Shown one piece after another: positions 10,456-22,260 of a stretch of DNA of 64,000 nucleotides. This DNA comes from Piliocolobus tephrosceles (taxonomy: Eukaryota; Chordata; Mammalia; Primates; Cercopithecidae): assembly GCF_002776525.5 (NCBI RefSeq), contig NC_045438.1:147290095-147354094 (forward strand), in the 5' to 3' direction. A program made the position numbers and the translations under genes. Under the pieces are notes generated by a model that saw nothing but the letters and a program-made list of their open reading frames with translations, was not told the DNA's origin and did not search any database. Each line of letters opens with the position of its first letter. Position 1 is the stretch's first letter.

Positions 10456-12658
10456 CAAAGTGGGCTCTATCTTCTAGCTGCTCAAGGGTCTGGGGAGCCT
10501 GCAGGAAGGGAAGGCACTTCTGGGAGGGGCTCCCGGGCCCCTAGGCAGTGCTTTTCCAGTGCAGGATGCGCCTAATGTCCTGAGGCACGTGGAAGGCAGA
10601 TCTGGGAAACCCCCAGCAATCAGTCACTTCTGGACAGGCCTTTGATATGTTGCTCTTGGCTATTCCATGCAATGAGGAAAACCGAGACAATACTGATGAA
10701 AGCCTTATACTGTTAATACTTTCCAAGTGAGCTGTCAGAGTAACGGTTTGAAAAGACACTTCAAACACAGGCCTGTGTGTCTGTGTTCGCGCATGTGTGC
10801 GTGCTGTGTTCTGAGGGAGAAGGAGAAACATTTAAAAGAACCTTCCAGTAACACCGAACACCACTGTCTGGAGCTAAAGGACTCCTGAAACGAACGGCTG
10901 CCGTTTCTTTCCCTGGCTCTGTTAGAAAAAGCATGTGTTTGTCAGTCCTGGGGATCTATCTCCATCTAGAACCAGTCCTCTGAAGGGTACTTTGGCTTGT
11001 TCACAGGAAACTGTCAGGTGGTCTCTCTCCACTAGAGATTCCTGATAAAAGTGCTTGTTTACCTCGAGCAAACGTTTCCTTTCCTTTGGGAACTGCAGGT
11101 AGCTTGTGTGCATGATGTCTCCCTCACACTTCTATTTCAGCACTGGAGCGACTTGCCAGTCTTTTCAAGTTAGAATCCAAAATAAATAGACCAATTCTAA
11201 TCCAGTAATGCTTGGATCTCTAGATATAATCTTCACCTCTGGAACTCATCTTATTTAGAAAAATAATTCCCAGAAAATCTTTGATATGCTTAGTTGTAGA
11301 GACAGCAAAGTCTGGAGTTCCACAGCCAATCTCTCTGAGAGGCAAAATTGAATCTTGGTCTGAGTTTGATTTTTATGACCACTGAGTACACTGCTTCATC
11401 AAAGTATAAGAAAAAGGTCACCTGGGTGGTGAATTACTTATGGCAGCAAAACGAACTAAAAGAGCTTTAGTGTTAGGATATAAAAAGCCCTTTTAAATCA
11501 GTTTTTATAAAATAAGAAAATCTCTAGACCAAACTAACCCTGGGAGATTTGGTACTATTCTGGGGAAAAATAACCCTCCTTGATCTGCTGCCTTGATCTG
11601 AATGAAGGGCTCAGTGTTTTCCCCTCCTCCAGTTTTAATAATTGGAAAAAGCCCGACTGCTTTAAATTGGAGGAAGCAGCTAACGAGGCATGCCACTGCC
11701 TTTAAAATGAAGGGAAAAAAGTTCCCTGCTGAGGCAAAACCCAGATGGCAAGAGAAAGGAGAGAGAAGAGGCAACCAAAATGCAATCAAGCTCCTCCCCA
11801 GGGCTGAGCAGAAGGTTGGCCTGAATAGGAAAATGGCCCTCTGGAGTATATTAATGAGATGGGAAATGGGGAAGCGACGCAGTCCAGACATAGAGTGCTG
11901 GGAGCCCTTCCTCAACTGCAGCCTCCACTGGTACTGAACAGAGCACGTTTAGTCTGGGCTTTGAAAAGTCCCCTGTTTCCTGGGGACCCACTGCCCAGGC
12001 TGAGATGATTCCCTGGGGAATGTCAATGCTAGGGGCCTCTTCAGCTCCTGCTTTCCTGCCTTCTGACAGAGGCAACCTGCTTCCTCTGCCCATCCCTCAT
12101 CCGACTTGTCCACATTGGCCTTCAGCGTCTTCTCAAGCCCTAATTTCAGCCATGACCCATAGCAAACATTTTCACCTCTCATCTGATGAGAAAGAAGCAA
12201 AAAAGCAGGAAGCTCCATTTGATTTTAATACAATCCAGAATGATCAATGAAGATCTCCATATGCCCATGAGAGTCTCCCACACAGGCTATCATGAAATGG
12301 GAGAGGAGGGCGTATCCCATCTCTTCCCTGGCCTTGGCCCTTGACAGGGTCAGTGCCCCTGAAAGAGGCACTCTGTTTTCCTCAGTCACTTTTGAATTGC
12401 TCTCCCACCTGGAGGAGTAGAAACCCCAATGCTGAAACAGAAGTCAGGCTCCTCGGTGGGCAAATGCAGGCCAGCTTAGATGGGCAGGGAAGGAGGGCTA
12501 GTAAGTGGGGGTGCCCCTAGGGATGGCCTCCAAAGCTCTCACAGTGAAGCTAGTTTGATTCTCACACTGTTCTGCACAGTCGTTCATACAACCTGAGTTG
12601 AGTCCAAGGAATAGACTCTTTTTCCTCTGCTCCTAGCATTTTTATCAAGGTAGAAGTT

Positions 12659-12690
12659 AAAAAACAACAACAACAACAACAACAACAAAT
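12659..12690. repeat. (CAA)n simple repeat
   Basis: About nine CAA units, followed by further imperfect A/C-rich repeats to about 12750 (aaac and ccaac motifs). Confidence 0.9.
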
Positions 12691-13162
12691 AAACAAAAAC
12701 AAATACTAAAACCAAACAAAACTAAAAACCCAACCAACCGACCAACTAAAAAAACTGTCCGGGTGATGTGCCGGTGAGAGGAAATCCCTGCCCTTTCACG
12801 CTGCTGTCGCCCATGCAGACATCCTTCCTGTCGTCTGAGCAGGACTTTCCCCCCTGCTTTGCCAGGGTGTGGGAATTCTGGCAGTGCTAATTGCCTAGTT
12901 CCAAACGCCCAAAAGCCTAAGGCTGGTCCTGTCAAAGATTAATGTGAACTAAAATAGACTAAATACACCTATTCCTTTGTACAGAACATATTGTAGAGTA
13001 AGTCACAAAGATAAAGCCCATGTTAGTCTGGCTGGCTTGAGGCTATAAAACAGCCTTGTTGTGACAAGATTCAACACTCTCCCCTTTAAATGCCCTTTGC
13101 TTAAACTTTCAGGACTCTTTCTCATTTTGGAGGAAACTCAAGAATACTGAAGTGCCTCTTAC

Positions 13163-13246
13163 CTGCTCATAGAATCGATTGTGTGCAACATAAAACTTGG
13201 AATCAAAAGACTCTTCTGTTACTAACACTTGCTGTCTTTCACCAAT
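13163..13246 (-). CDS. CDKAL1: CDKAL1 internal coding exon (start of TRAM domain)
   Basis: This 84-nt exon encodes 28 codons, beginning IGERQQVLVTEESFDSKFYV and ending AHNRFYEQ. It is the first part of the CDKAL1 TRAM domain, roughly residues 436-463, which helps hold the tRNA substrate. The start is set by a good 3' splice site (pyrimidine-rich 'ccttctctccacag' above 13246) and the end by donor CAG|gtaaga below 13163. Phase is 0 at both ends and its last codon joins directly to the first codon of the exon at 10188, matching the known order of the protein (FYEQ then VLVPKN). No stop or frameshift is present, so the gene looks intact here. It is too short to stand out as an open reading frame; the call rests on the recognisable peptide and the splice sites. 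The preceding radical-SAM exon (ending near SPYDHK) was looked for up to 64000 and not found. Confidence 0.95.
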
Positions 13247-14069
13247 CTGTGGAGAGAAGGGGAGGGAAAAAATGGGTAAACACCTGTGAATCCAAAAATA
13301 AAATTAAAATAAAGGCCAGCCCAAGTAGGTCTGGACCAAGTAGCGTCTTCTTGAATTTAAAGTAGACTCTACATTGCTGGTTATTTAACAGCAAACACTG
13401 CTCAAATCACGGATTCAAATTTTTTGAAAGACATTAATTATCTGGCAACATAAAATTAGCATAGTATAAACTCTTATTTTCTTACATAACTCTGAAACAG
13501 AACTTAATCTCCTTCAACATAAGTAAGATAATTAAAGCTTCTATGACATACAAAAATCTTCTAAATATCACTTTGTTTCCTGAAACAAAGTTGCAAAACA
13601 AGCCAGAACAAGCTGCTTCTAATCCAAATTCATGAAAATATTTTGGCAATATAAAAGAATAGTAATAAACATTAATTTGAGTTATAAGGGATGTAACACT
13701 AAAGAAAATCCCTCTGGAAACCAGTCATTAGGACCTTGCACCTCCACATTTCGTATCTTGCACACAATTCTGAAAGTACTGAGTAATTCACAGAGCTATT
13801 TACTTATTATATACATTTTCTCTGTCACAGTCAACTGTCTCTATGCTGCAGTCATGGCCCCATGTTCATTTATTATTTTTTAAAGAGAAAGACAGCAAAA
13901 ATATGGAACTGCTAATTTTCTACAGGATTGATGTACATTATGATCTAAGCACCCATTTTTAATAGCAAAGAAGTAAATCAGCCAAAACAATGGGTAAAGA
14001 AGTGTGACTATTCTCAGGAAATTTACAATTTCCAAGTTTATTCTACTGTGAAATGCAGCATTTAAGGTA
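13247..14069. other. Unique intronic DNA upstream of the 28-codon exon
   Basis: No repeat recognised. The first 30 bases hold the polypyrimidine tract and branch region of the exon's acceptor (minus strand). Confidence 0.5.
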
Positions 14070-14080
14070 TCAATTACTCT

Positions 14081-14380
14081 TTTTTTTTTTTTTTTTTTGA
14101 GACAGAGTCTCGCTCTGTCACCCAGGCTAGAGTTCAATGGTATGATGTTGGCTCACTGCAAATTTCGCCTCCTGGGTTCAAAGAATTCTTCTGCCTCAGC
14201 CTCCCGAGTAGCTGGGATTACAGGCATGCGCCACCACACCTGGCTAATTTTTGTATTTTTAGTAGAGATGGGGTTTCGCCATGTTGGTCAGGCTAGTCTC
14301 GAACTCCTGACCTCAGGTGATCCACTCACCTTGGCCTCCCAAAGTGCTGGGATTACAGGCGTGAGCCACCGTGCCTAGCC
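14081..14380 (-). mobile_element. AluS/Y-type element
   Basis: Full-length Alu, T-tract at left and 5' end at 14380. An exact 15-bp target duplication (tcaattactcttttt) is present at 14070-14084 and 14381-14395. Confidence 0.95.
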
Positions 14381-14395
14381 TCAATTACTCTTTTT

Positions 14396-15417
14396 ACAAG
14401 GTTGTCAAAATGTCTGATACAGCCAACCAACTGTACTAAATGACTGTGCTGGGGATTATTTTTACCATTGCTAGTTAATAATTATGACCCCCAAAATTAA
14501 AGCCCATTGGCAAGATAATTTTTTAAAATTCCTATTCTCATTTGTAGGGACTTGTCACCACGTTCAGGCGGTTACCATGAAGGAAACATAAACACAGCTG
14601 CACTAAATAGACCACCTAACAATTAAAAAAAAAATCAAACTCCCCTCTCCATCATACAATGCCAGTACCTAAATACACCATAATTTACTATCTAGTTTAC
14701 TATCTCATTCAAAGTGTAGCCCTCTTAGCCAAAAGTTGTAAGGTCTCTGAGATGACACTTATTAAAGACTCTTTTCATTCTCTGAAAAACAATGGAAGTT
14801 CTGGCAACATTAATCCCCTTAAAAAAATCAAGTGGCAAAAAAGAAATTTCCCCCAACTTCTATATTGAGCTTCACTGGCTCTGTTTGTCAAAAAGGGCTG
14901 GGGGATATTGGGTCTCACTGAAGTATATTCTTCTAGAAGAAAACTTAGAATGTTTGCACACATTTCACAGTGTGAGTTGCTTATGACTTAGGATAAGTAT
15001 CTGTCAATGGTTCTTAAGGAAATCTGCAATTACACTTCATTTAACATCAAGTTTTCAGGAAATTAACAACAATGTGAAACTGCAGAGCCACTGAACACTA
15101 TGCTGCTTCTTTCTTCTTATTAGAATCAATGTGGAGAGTAAGGGCCATCATGTCTGGGCCGCTCTGTTTCATCTGGAGATGATAACAATAGCAGTAATAT
15201 ATACAGAGTTAAAAAGACTTGCTATGCTTATATAGTAGAAAGCCGGGCTTTTAATCAACCATAAGATAACTATTTGTAGGTGAGTATTTAACTATTATTT
15301 GCCAAAGAGACTCAGGAGAACCGCAATGTGCACTAATTCATAGTGGCAAACACCTTTTCAGTCGTCCTATTTGTGTCCTCAACTGAGGAGTCATCCTATT
15401 TGTGCCCCCAGTGTCAC
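14396..15417. other. Unique intronic DNA
   Basis: AT-rich, no repeat or exon recognised. Confidence 0.5.
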
Positions 15418-15722
15418 TGGCAAGGCCCTGTGGCTCATGCCTGTAATCCCAGCACTTTGGGAGGCAGAGGTGGGCAGATTTGAGTCCAGGAGTTTGAGAC
15501 CCGCCTGGGTAACATGGCAAAACCCCGCCCCTACAAAAAATACAGAAATTAGCCGAGTGTGGTGGTGTGTGCCTACAGTCCCAGTTACTCAAGAGGCTGA
15601 GGTGGGAGGATCGCTTGGGCCTGGCAGGTTGAGGGTGCAGTGAGTTGTGATCATTCTACTGCATTCCAGTATGGGTGATTGAGTAAGATCCTGTCTCAGA
15701 AAAATAAATACATAAATAAATA
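15418..15722 (+). mobile_element. AluJ-type element
   Basis: Diverged full-length Alu, from 'ggcaaggccctgtggctcat' (5' end slightly degraded) to an (AAAT)n-like tail at 15702-15722. Confidence 0.9.
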
Positions 15723-15736
15723 AAACATCTCCAGAT

Positions 15737-16036
15737 GCCAGGCACAATGGCTCACGCCTGTAATCCTAGCACCTTGGGAGGCCAGGGTGGGTGGATCACT
15801 TGAAGCCAGGAGTTCGAGACCAGCCTGGCCAACATGGTGAAACTCTGTTTCTACTAAAAATACAAAAATTAGCCAGGTGTGGTGGCATGTGCCTGTAGTC
15901 CCAGCTACTTGGGAGGCTGAGGTGGGAGGATTGCTTGAACCCAGGAGGCAGATGTTGCAGTGAGATGAGATTGCACCCCTGCACTCCAGGTTGGGTGACA
16001 GAGTGAGACTCTGTCTCAAAACAGAACCAAAACAAA
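15737..16036 (+). mobile_element. AluS-type element
   Basis: Full-length Alu directly after the preceding one, in the same orientation. A short duplication (atctccaga) is at 15727-15735 and 16037-16045. Confidence 0.93.
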
Positions 16037-16126
16037 ATCTCCAGAGCATACTGAGCAAAAATGAGCCTAGGAAGGCTAGGACTTTGATCAAAAGCTGCTG
16101 CAATCCGTCCTCACCCCTTAAAATAA

Positions 16127-16144
16127 ATATATGTATACATATAT
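16127..16144. repeat. AT-rich perfect palindrome
   Basis: An 18-bp perfect palindrome centred on gta|tac, inside a longer AT stretch (16120-16161) that separates two Alu pieces. Confidence 0.85.
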
Positions 16145-16162
16145 ATTATAAATATATATGAC

Positions 16163-16270
16163 TTGCCGGAGCCCGGGAGTTGGAGGCTGCAGTAAGCTTT
16201 GATCATGCCACTGCACTCCAGTCTGGGCAACAGAGTGAGAACCTATCACAACAAATGAACAAACAAAAAA
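16163..16270 (+). mobile_element. Alu 3' fragment
   Basis: Only the last third of an Alu ('ggagttggaggctgcagtaa' to 'tgggcaacagagtgag' and an A-rich tail). It starts right after the AT-rich palindrome, so the 5' part may have been lost at that site. Confidence 0.85.
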
Positions 16271-16971
16271 TAATAAATGCTTCCCTCAATATTTTTTAAT
16301 GAATGAAGTCACATTGAAGTGAATATCAAATATAACCTTTAAGAGAATGAACTATTCCAAATAATATTAAAGTCAACACTGAAGTTATGGAAGAATGAGT
16401 TCAGATGACATTCTGGAAGACGCAACTTCACCTTGGTTGCAAAGGAACTTGTGGGCTAAGCAAATATATACAAGCCTCAAATTTCTTTTTAAAATGAGCC
16501 ACTTCCCCTACACTTTCCAGCTGCTGTCTCTCCCACCCCATATGGTAGCCCTGTGTGGTTAAAGACCCTCATATAACAAAATTGAGAGTAATCATCCTGG
16601 CTTGCCATAACCGAAGAATGCCTTTGCTATCCGAGTAAGGATGTTCTAGTCACAGAACTAAGGCAGGGCATCTGGAGAAAAGTGGCAAGGCTACAGATAC
16701 CTTCAGGACTCTAGGACCACACCACCCAGGTATCTATTATGCTAATGGCAGAGGTAGTCCACTAGAAGGGATCAGAGTTTGTCTTAAGGAGACTCTACAC
16801 ACATCTGAGAAGCAAACTTCTATGGCTGCCTCACCATCACTGACAGATCCTTGCCTAACAGCTGAAACTACCAACAGGAAAAGGTTACATCATTGTGAAA
16901 AACAGACAAAATCCCGCAAGTAAGGAAGAGGTTGAAAACCATGGTTCTCATAAAATGTGTGACTGGCAGCC
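16271..16971. other. Unique intronic DNA
   Basis: No repeat or exon recognised. Confidence 0.5.
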
Positions 16972-17341
16972 TGCTATAGTTTGTCCCCGACAAAACTCAT
17001 GTTGAAATTTAATTGCCAATGTCACAGTGTTGGGAAGTGGTGTCTTTAAGAAGTGATTAGGTCTTTAAGATCAGTTAGCGTCTTTCTCCAGGGACTGAGT
17101 TAGTTCTTGAGAGAATGGATAAGTTCACATGAGAGGCAGTTGTTTATAATGTGAGGCTGCCTTTCGTGTTTGGTCTCTTTGAAAGCCCTTCTGCTTTCTG
17201 CTGAGTTGAAGTTCTCACTAAATGGGTTGCCTGATCTTGGACTTCTCAGCCTCCAGAATCATGAGCCAAATAAACTTATTTTCCTTATAAATTATCCAGT
17301 CTTGGGTATTCTGTTATCGCAACAGAAAATGAACCAAGACA
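16972..17341 (+). mobile_element. MaLR LTR, MST/MLT1-like
   Basis: Begins 'tgctatagtttgtccccgac' and ends 'gaaccaagaca', with the 'actcatgttgaaatttaatt', 'aagtgattaggtc', 'cttctcagcctccagaatca' and 'ataaacttattttccttata' blocks of a MaLR LTR in forward orientation. No internal sequence remains, so it is a solo LTR or fragment. Its middle part differs from the common consensus. Confidence 0.8.
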
Positions 17342-18077
17342 GAGCACAATATAATTGTTCAGCAGAAATGATTAAGATACAACTGAAATTCTAAGTCCAA
17401 AGAATGGTCTAGTGGGTGGCGTCAAGAGAATTGTAACATTCAAGGTTAGGAAGAAAGCGGAAAGTGATGGATGGACAACAAAAGGTCAGAAGCAGAAGCA
17501 CATAGTTCTAGAAGAGCCCAAGGGAAAAGAGTCTGAAGAGGGTTCTTTGAAATCAACAGATGCCACATATATGGATTGGTCAGTAGAGGACAAAGACACA
17601 GGGTCTGAGCAGATTATTTTTGAGATAAAAGAGACCTATGTTTTGGGCCTTCACTGTCCTCATCTAAAAATGAGAAGCTGGTAGAAGTGGGACGGAAATG
17701 GGGAGAAGAGAGTAGGGCTGCTGAAGGGGAGGTGGATTACAATATTTAAAGGATCTTTCAATTATGAAGTTTCAGTCATTATTGAAGGTAGATCTGTAGG
17801 TTGGGGATCAGGACATCCAAAGGTTTCATGGCAATCAGCTGAAGGAAAGTATGTACACTAAATCAAGCCTGTCTCTCTCGTTCTCTCTCTTTCTCTCTCT
17901 CTCTCTTTCTTTTTTTAAACAGCAATATATGCTTAGAGCCCTCTGCAAATTACAGCTACCTTCTTGCTGTACTTAAACCAACAACTTGATTTTCAATACA
18001 GTACCTGCCAGGAAACAATTACAGGGTATCTCAAGAGGCTATTGAGTGACTTGAAGTTTCCTTAAAGAAGTCTGCCA
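17342..18077. other. Unique intronic DNA with a pyrimidine tract
   Basis: Unrecognised sequence with an open frame of 90 codons at 17412-17684 that matches nothing I know. It ends with the (TC)n tract at 17871-17917. Confidence 0.45.
17871..17917. repeat. (TC)n simple repeat
   Basis: Almost pure pyrimidine run of CT units ending in a T-tract, followed at once by 'aaacag'. Confidence 0.9.
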
Positions 18078-18091
18078 AAATCTCAACAAAG

Positions 18092-18417
18092 CTTGGGTGG
18101 GTGTGGTGGGTGGTGCACACCTGTAATCCCAGCATTCCGGGAGGCCAAGGCGGGGAGAATCATGTGAGGCCAGGAGTTAGAGACTAGCCTGGGCCACATA
18201 GCATGACCTTGTTTCTACAAAAAAATTTAAAAAATTAGCAGGGTGTGGTGGCGCACATCTGTAGTCCCAGCTACTTGGAACGCTAAGGCAGGAGGATTGT
18301 TTGAGTCCGGGAGTTCAAGGTTGCAGTGAGCTATGATTGCACCACTGCATTCTAGACGGGTGACAGAAGAGAGATATCCTATCTCTGGGGAAAAAAAAAA
18401 AAAAAAAAAAAAAAAGG
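18092..18417 (+). mobile_element. AluJ-type element
   Basis: Diverged full-length Alu with a 25-A tail. A 14-bp perfect duplication (aaatctcaacaaag) flanks it at 18078-18091 and 18418-18431. Confidence 0.95.
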
Positions 18418-18437
18418 AAATCTCAACAAAGTACTTT

Positions 18438-18739
18438 ATTTCTTTTTCCTTTTTGAGATGGAGTCTTGCTCTGTTACCCAGACCAGAGTACAGTGGTGCG
18501 ATCTCGGCTCACTGCAAGCTCCGCCTCCCCGGTTCACACCATTCTCCTATTTCAGCCTTCCGAGTAGCTGGGACTACAGGCGCTCGCCACCATGCCTGGC
18601 TAATTTTTTTTTTTTATTTTTAGTAGAGATGGGGTTTCACTGTGTTAGCCAGGATGGTCTCGATCTCCTGACCTCGTGATCCGCCTGCCTCGGCCTCCCA
18701 AAGTGTTAGGATTACAGGCGTGAGCCCCCACGCCCGGCC
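18438..18739 (-). mobile_element. AluY-type element
   Basis: Full-length Alu in reverse orientation, starting 20 bp after the tail of the previous Alu. Near-perfect duplication caaagta-ttt at 18426 and 18740. The two Alus face each other tail to tail. Confidence 0.95.
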
Positions 18740-18749
18740 CCAAAGTATT

Positions 18750-21700
18750 TTCTTGTAATCCTAAGAAAGATGTCCTTTTCCTTCTGATTTGTTTGTAGGC
18801 ATATAGTTTATGGCTGGTTAAATAAAATGATGTTTATTTAATTTCTGTAACATGCTAGAGGTTAAAAGCTTCTGTTGAGAATACAAATGCTACAGTATTT
18901 CCAGGGGAAACTCAGTTTCCATTTACAAAGCTTTGCCTTTTAAGAGATCTGTCAGGAAAGTAACTTGATTATAGCTATCTGAAGTAAGGGACAATTCTTA
19001 CCTTCAGAGCTTATTCTTTTACTTAATTCAGCTCTATGGACGTTTGAAAGTGGCTGTTGGTTCTGGCACCTGCTTTAACAACCTAGGCATACTTCATAAT
19101 GTATTCATCAAACGTAAGTAGAGAAAGTAATTTTTTCCTAGGATGTACAGAATTTCATTTCATCATTTTAACGTTATTTAAAGACATTTTATGAAAAATG
19201 AATTATAAAAATATTCCTGTAAAACCATCCCTTGCTTTCTCTGACTGGGTCACTAAAGTGAAGGAGGGCGCAGGAAACATCTCTACAAGACCCTGCATTA
19301 CTGCCAACCTCGCAGGGCTGCTGGGAAATACGACCCCAGCTGTGAAAGAAAGAGTGTGCTACAATTTTCTAGGCCTTGTTGAAAAGATATGAGAAAAGCT
19401 CTTATACTTTTTTTTTAATGAAAACCACAAAGGCAGAAAATAAAAGCAGTATTCCCCTAGACAGACAAAGAAAGTAAGACCTTGGAGGGGGCTTAGCAAT
19501 CTCTCTGATTCCACAGGGAGAGAACTAAGGTCTGGCAAGATGGGTGATTTGCTCAGTGGCAGTGGCAGAAGAAAGGGAAGTCTTTGAACTCTTCCCACTA
19601 CTCAATGCCTCCTATTTAATTGCTAGCTGTGGAAAACTTACAACATCACGGATCTAATTCTGCAGTGTATGACTTTTCCTTGAGTAGAGAAACATCTGTG
19701 ACAAACAAATAGCAATGTTTTTAAATTCAATTTTGGGGTAGATTTCTCAGTAAGTTACATAATCAGCTAGCTGTGTCATTTGTGTCACATCTATGCTTAA
19801 ATTTCCCAAGTGCCTGAAGTTGTGAAAAACATCAGTTCTAACCATATGGCCAGCAGAGAATGCAGATAAAACACACACTTGCATTTAAAAAGCTGTGGTT
19901 TCCAACAGAACTTGGTTGCTGAATGAATGCTCCTCAAGTACACTCTAAGTCATCATTTGTCCTGAAACAAACAATATTCTACAAGGCTATATAAGGATAT
20001 AAAGAGAGAAACAGAATTGTTTGAAGAAAGGCAGACATTACTCAAATTAAACAAAGACATCAGGGTATTTGGGCTAATACTTTTAACCCAGTAAGAAATG
20101 TTGCTTGCAAAAGTATTCTTTGGACTAGGAAAAGCAAAAGGTTTCTCTTAAACTCATATATGGCTTCAAACATAAACTATAAAATTTGCTTTTCTCTTTA
20201 TAACTTTTTTTTTCTTCTTACTTTTGCTTTATGTGAACAGAAAGCCTGACGTGGCTTTGGAAAATAATGTCAATCAATTTGTATTCTGAGATGCTGAGTT
20301 ACAAAAAGATTTCAATATTACTATTTAGAGTACCAAAACATTCACAAAGGACATAGATATATGGACCTGTGCAAGACAGACATTTATTTCTTGAAAACAG
20401 TGTTAAGGAGAAAGAAACTATTTTGTTTCCCTTGAAGAACTGCTGACAATTATTTTTTCTGTCCATTCTTTGCCTTAGGAAAAGAATGGAGGTTAAAACA
20501 CACAAAGCAAAAGTTCCTGTAATCATTTACATCATGGTCCTAATAAACTTGAATTTTATCTGTGTTTATCCTACAGAATATTCTGACATGCTACTTCTGT
20601 AGCTAAGTTTTTTCTTTAATTGTAGATAATAAAATACAGTTTTTTGACCTGACTGGTTTCTGAATGCATGACTCTGGGAAATATCAAATGTCTTTCTTTC
20701 TTTAGCTCCAGTCAAATTAGGTTTCCCCCCCGCACCCCACCCCCCCAAGCTGCCTGGAACATGTTAAACACAAGGCTGTGACCTTAAACTCTGAAATAAT
20801 ATTTCTAGTGTCTGTGCAAAAGCCTGCCCTCACATACACCTTTAGACTAATTACTGCAGTGTAATGTTGCCAGTGAACCGCTGTAATTACACTCGGAGAA
20901 AAGTATGGTCTTGTTCTTTCCTAGCTAATGAAAATGATAACCTTTCCATTTTGATTCATCATTCACAACAGGCAGAGCATGCGATGCTGGGTCTCCTGGG
21001 TATACAGTAATTTTCCTGACTGTTTATGCACACTTCTATTTTCTGGCCCTGCAGAAGCTGGAATTAAAGAACCAGGCATACTTATGCTAAAAACGGTCAA
21101 CAGTAACAATAGCAATAACATTAAAATTTAATATCATCCTTACCCCACAATGCCATTCTATAATGAAATAGGGCCACGACACAGGAATGTGTGTCAAAAA
21201 TGATGATAGCATAGAAAACAAGTAATGAGCCTTTAAGTCCATCGTATTCAAAATGTTAGCCATCAGTTTATTGGTCTACTTAAGTGTTCTTAAGAGAAGA
21301 TGTTGGACAGTTTATTCTCAAAGCGCTAGAACTGGTAACTGATTCTTAAACAATGACAAAAAAAGGATTTGTTAGGTTATTTGAAAACATTGTCCTCTGT
21401 GGAAAAAAAAATTCTTTAGATACACTTATTAATAGATATAAATGTACTCAAAAGGGGAAGAATGTTCCTTTGAAGTGGAATAGCCACCTTTTTAAGTATC
21501 TATGCTTATCTATTAATTGCCATGAGTATCTTAGTAACCTTATTTCTTCCTTCTGTGCATTTCAGAAATAACCTAAGTAGAAAGAAAAATTGCAAAACAA
21601 TTTGGCTTTTCAAAAGTTCTTCTTCCCTTCTTTGTGCAGTGATACAAGATACAAAGATCAGACCCAAGGCAGTTCTACCGAATCAAATCAGACCATGAAG

Positions 21701-22244
21701 TTTCTTCTAACAAGAATCCCCTTGTGCTTTTCTTCACGCTGGTTGGTTTTCTTCTAGCCGTGTCTACCCCAGTAAGAGGAAGACAATCCAAGGTAGTCTC
21801 TTCCCCGCTGGGGGCAAAATCCCATTCTTAGTAACAAAGCTATTTTCATCTGCTGATCGAGAGCCAATAGTAAGAGTAAATAGTTACACAGGAAATGCCG
21901 CGCTGACGCCTTCCTGCCTGGCATCAGGGATCCATATCTAATGCTAACTAAACTGCCAGTTCAAAAAGCAGCTGCATTTTAACCACCTGCCTGTACATTC
22001 TGAGTATTCTAGAGCATTCAAAGGTATTGCCTATAATGCTTTTTGTGGAATTAAAAAAAAATTGTGGTAAGTACATATAACATGAAATCTACCCTCTCAA
22101 CAAAGCCAAACAAGTTGACCCTCCTATCACAGAGCCGGGACAAAGTACATCAGGTCTGTTTTTCCCCACACTGGGCAAGCTCTGTCATGCCCAGGCAGCC
22201 TGGGAAAGTGCTCAACATTGAAAACTGAAGTCCTATGGCCAGAT
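18750..22244. other. Unique intronic DNA, Alu-free
   Basis: About 3.5 kb without a recognised interspersed repeat. It contains a C-rich tract at 20725-20746 and a homeodomain-motif-rich stretch at about 20750-21060. No exon recognised; the 75- and 79-codon open frames are unremarkable. Confidence 0.5.
20725..20746 (-). other. Potential G-quadruplex tract (G-rich on minus strand)
   Basis: On the minus strand, G7, G4 and G7 runs are separated by 1-3 bases. Four or more GGG runs can be drawn from it. The G-rich strand is the CDKAL1 coding strand, so the motif would also be present in the pre-mRNA. Confidence 0.6.
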
Positions 22245-22260
22245 CCTGCCAGTAAGATCT

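Larger units (their letters stand above)
10189..13162 (-). other. CDKAL1: CDKAL1 intron between the two TRAM exons
   Basis: A 2974-bp GT-AG intron bounded by the two recognised exons. Apart from an old L1-like segment next to the 3' end and a CAA simple repeat, it is unique sequence with no Alu. Several overlapping open frames at 11505-12250 exist on both strands but show no recognisable protein and no splice framework. Confidence 0.9.

Noticed and set aside
11505..12250. Overlapping 80-136-codon frames on both strands in unique DNA near the exons
   Set aside because: No family recognised, no splice sites in keeping with CDKAL1, and equal openness on both strands.
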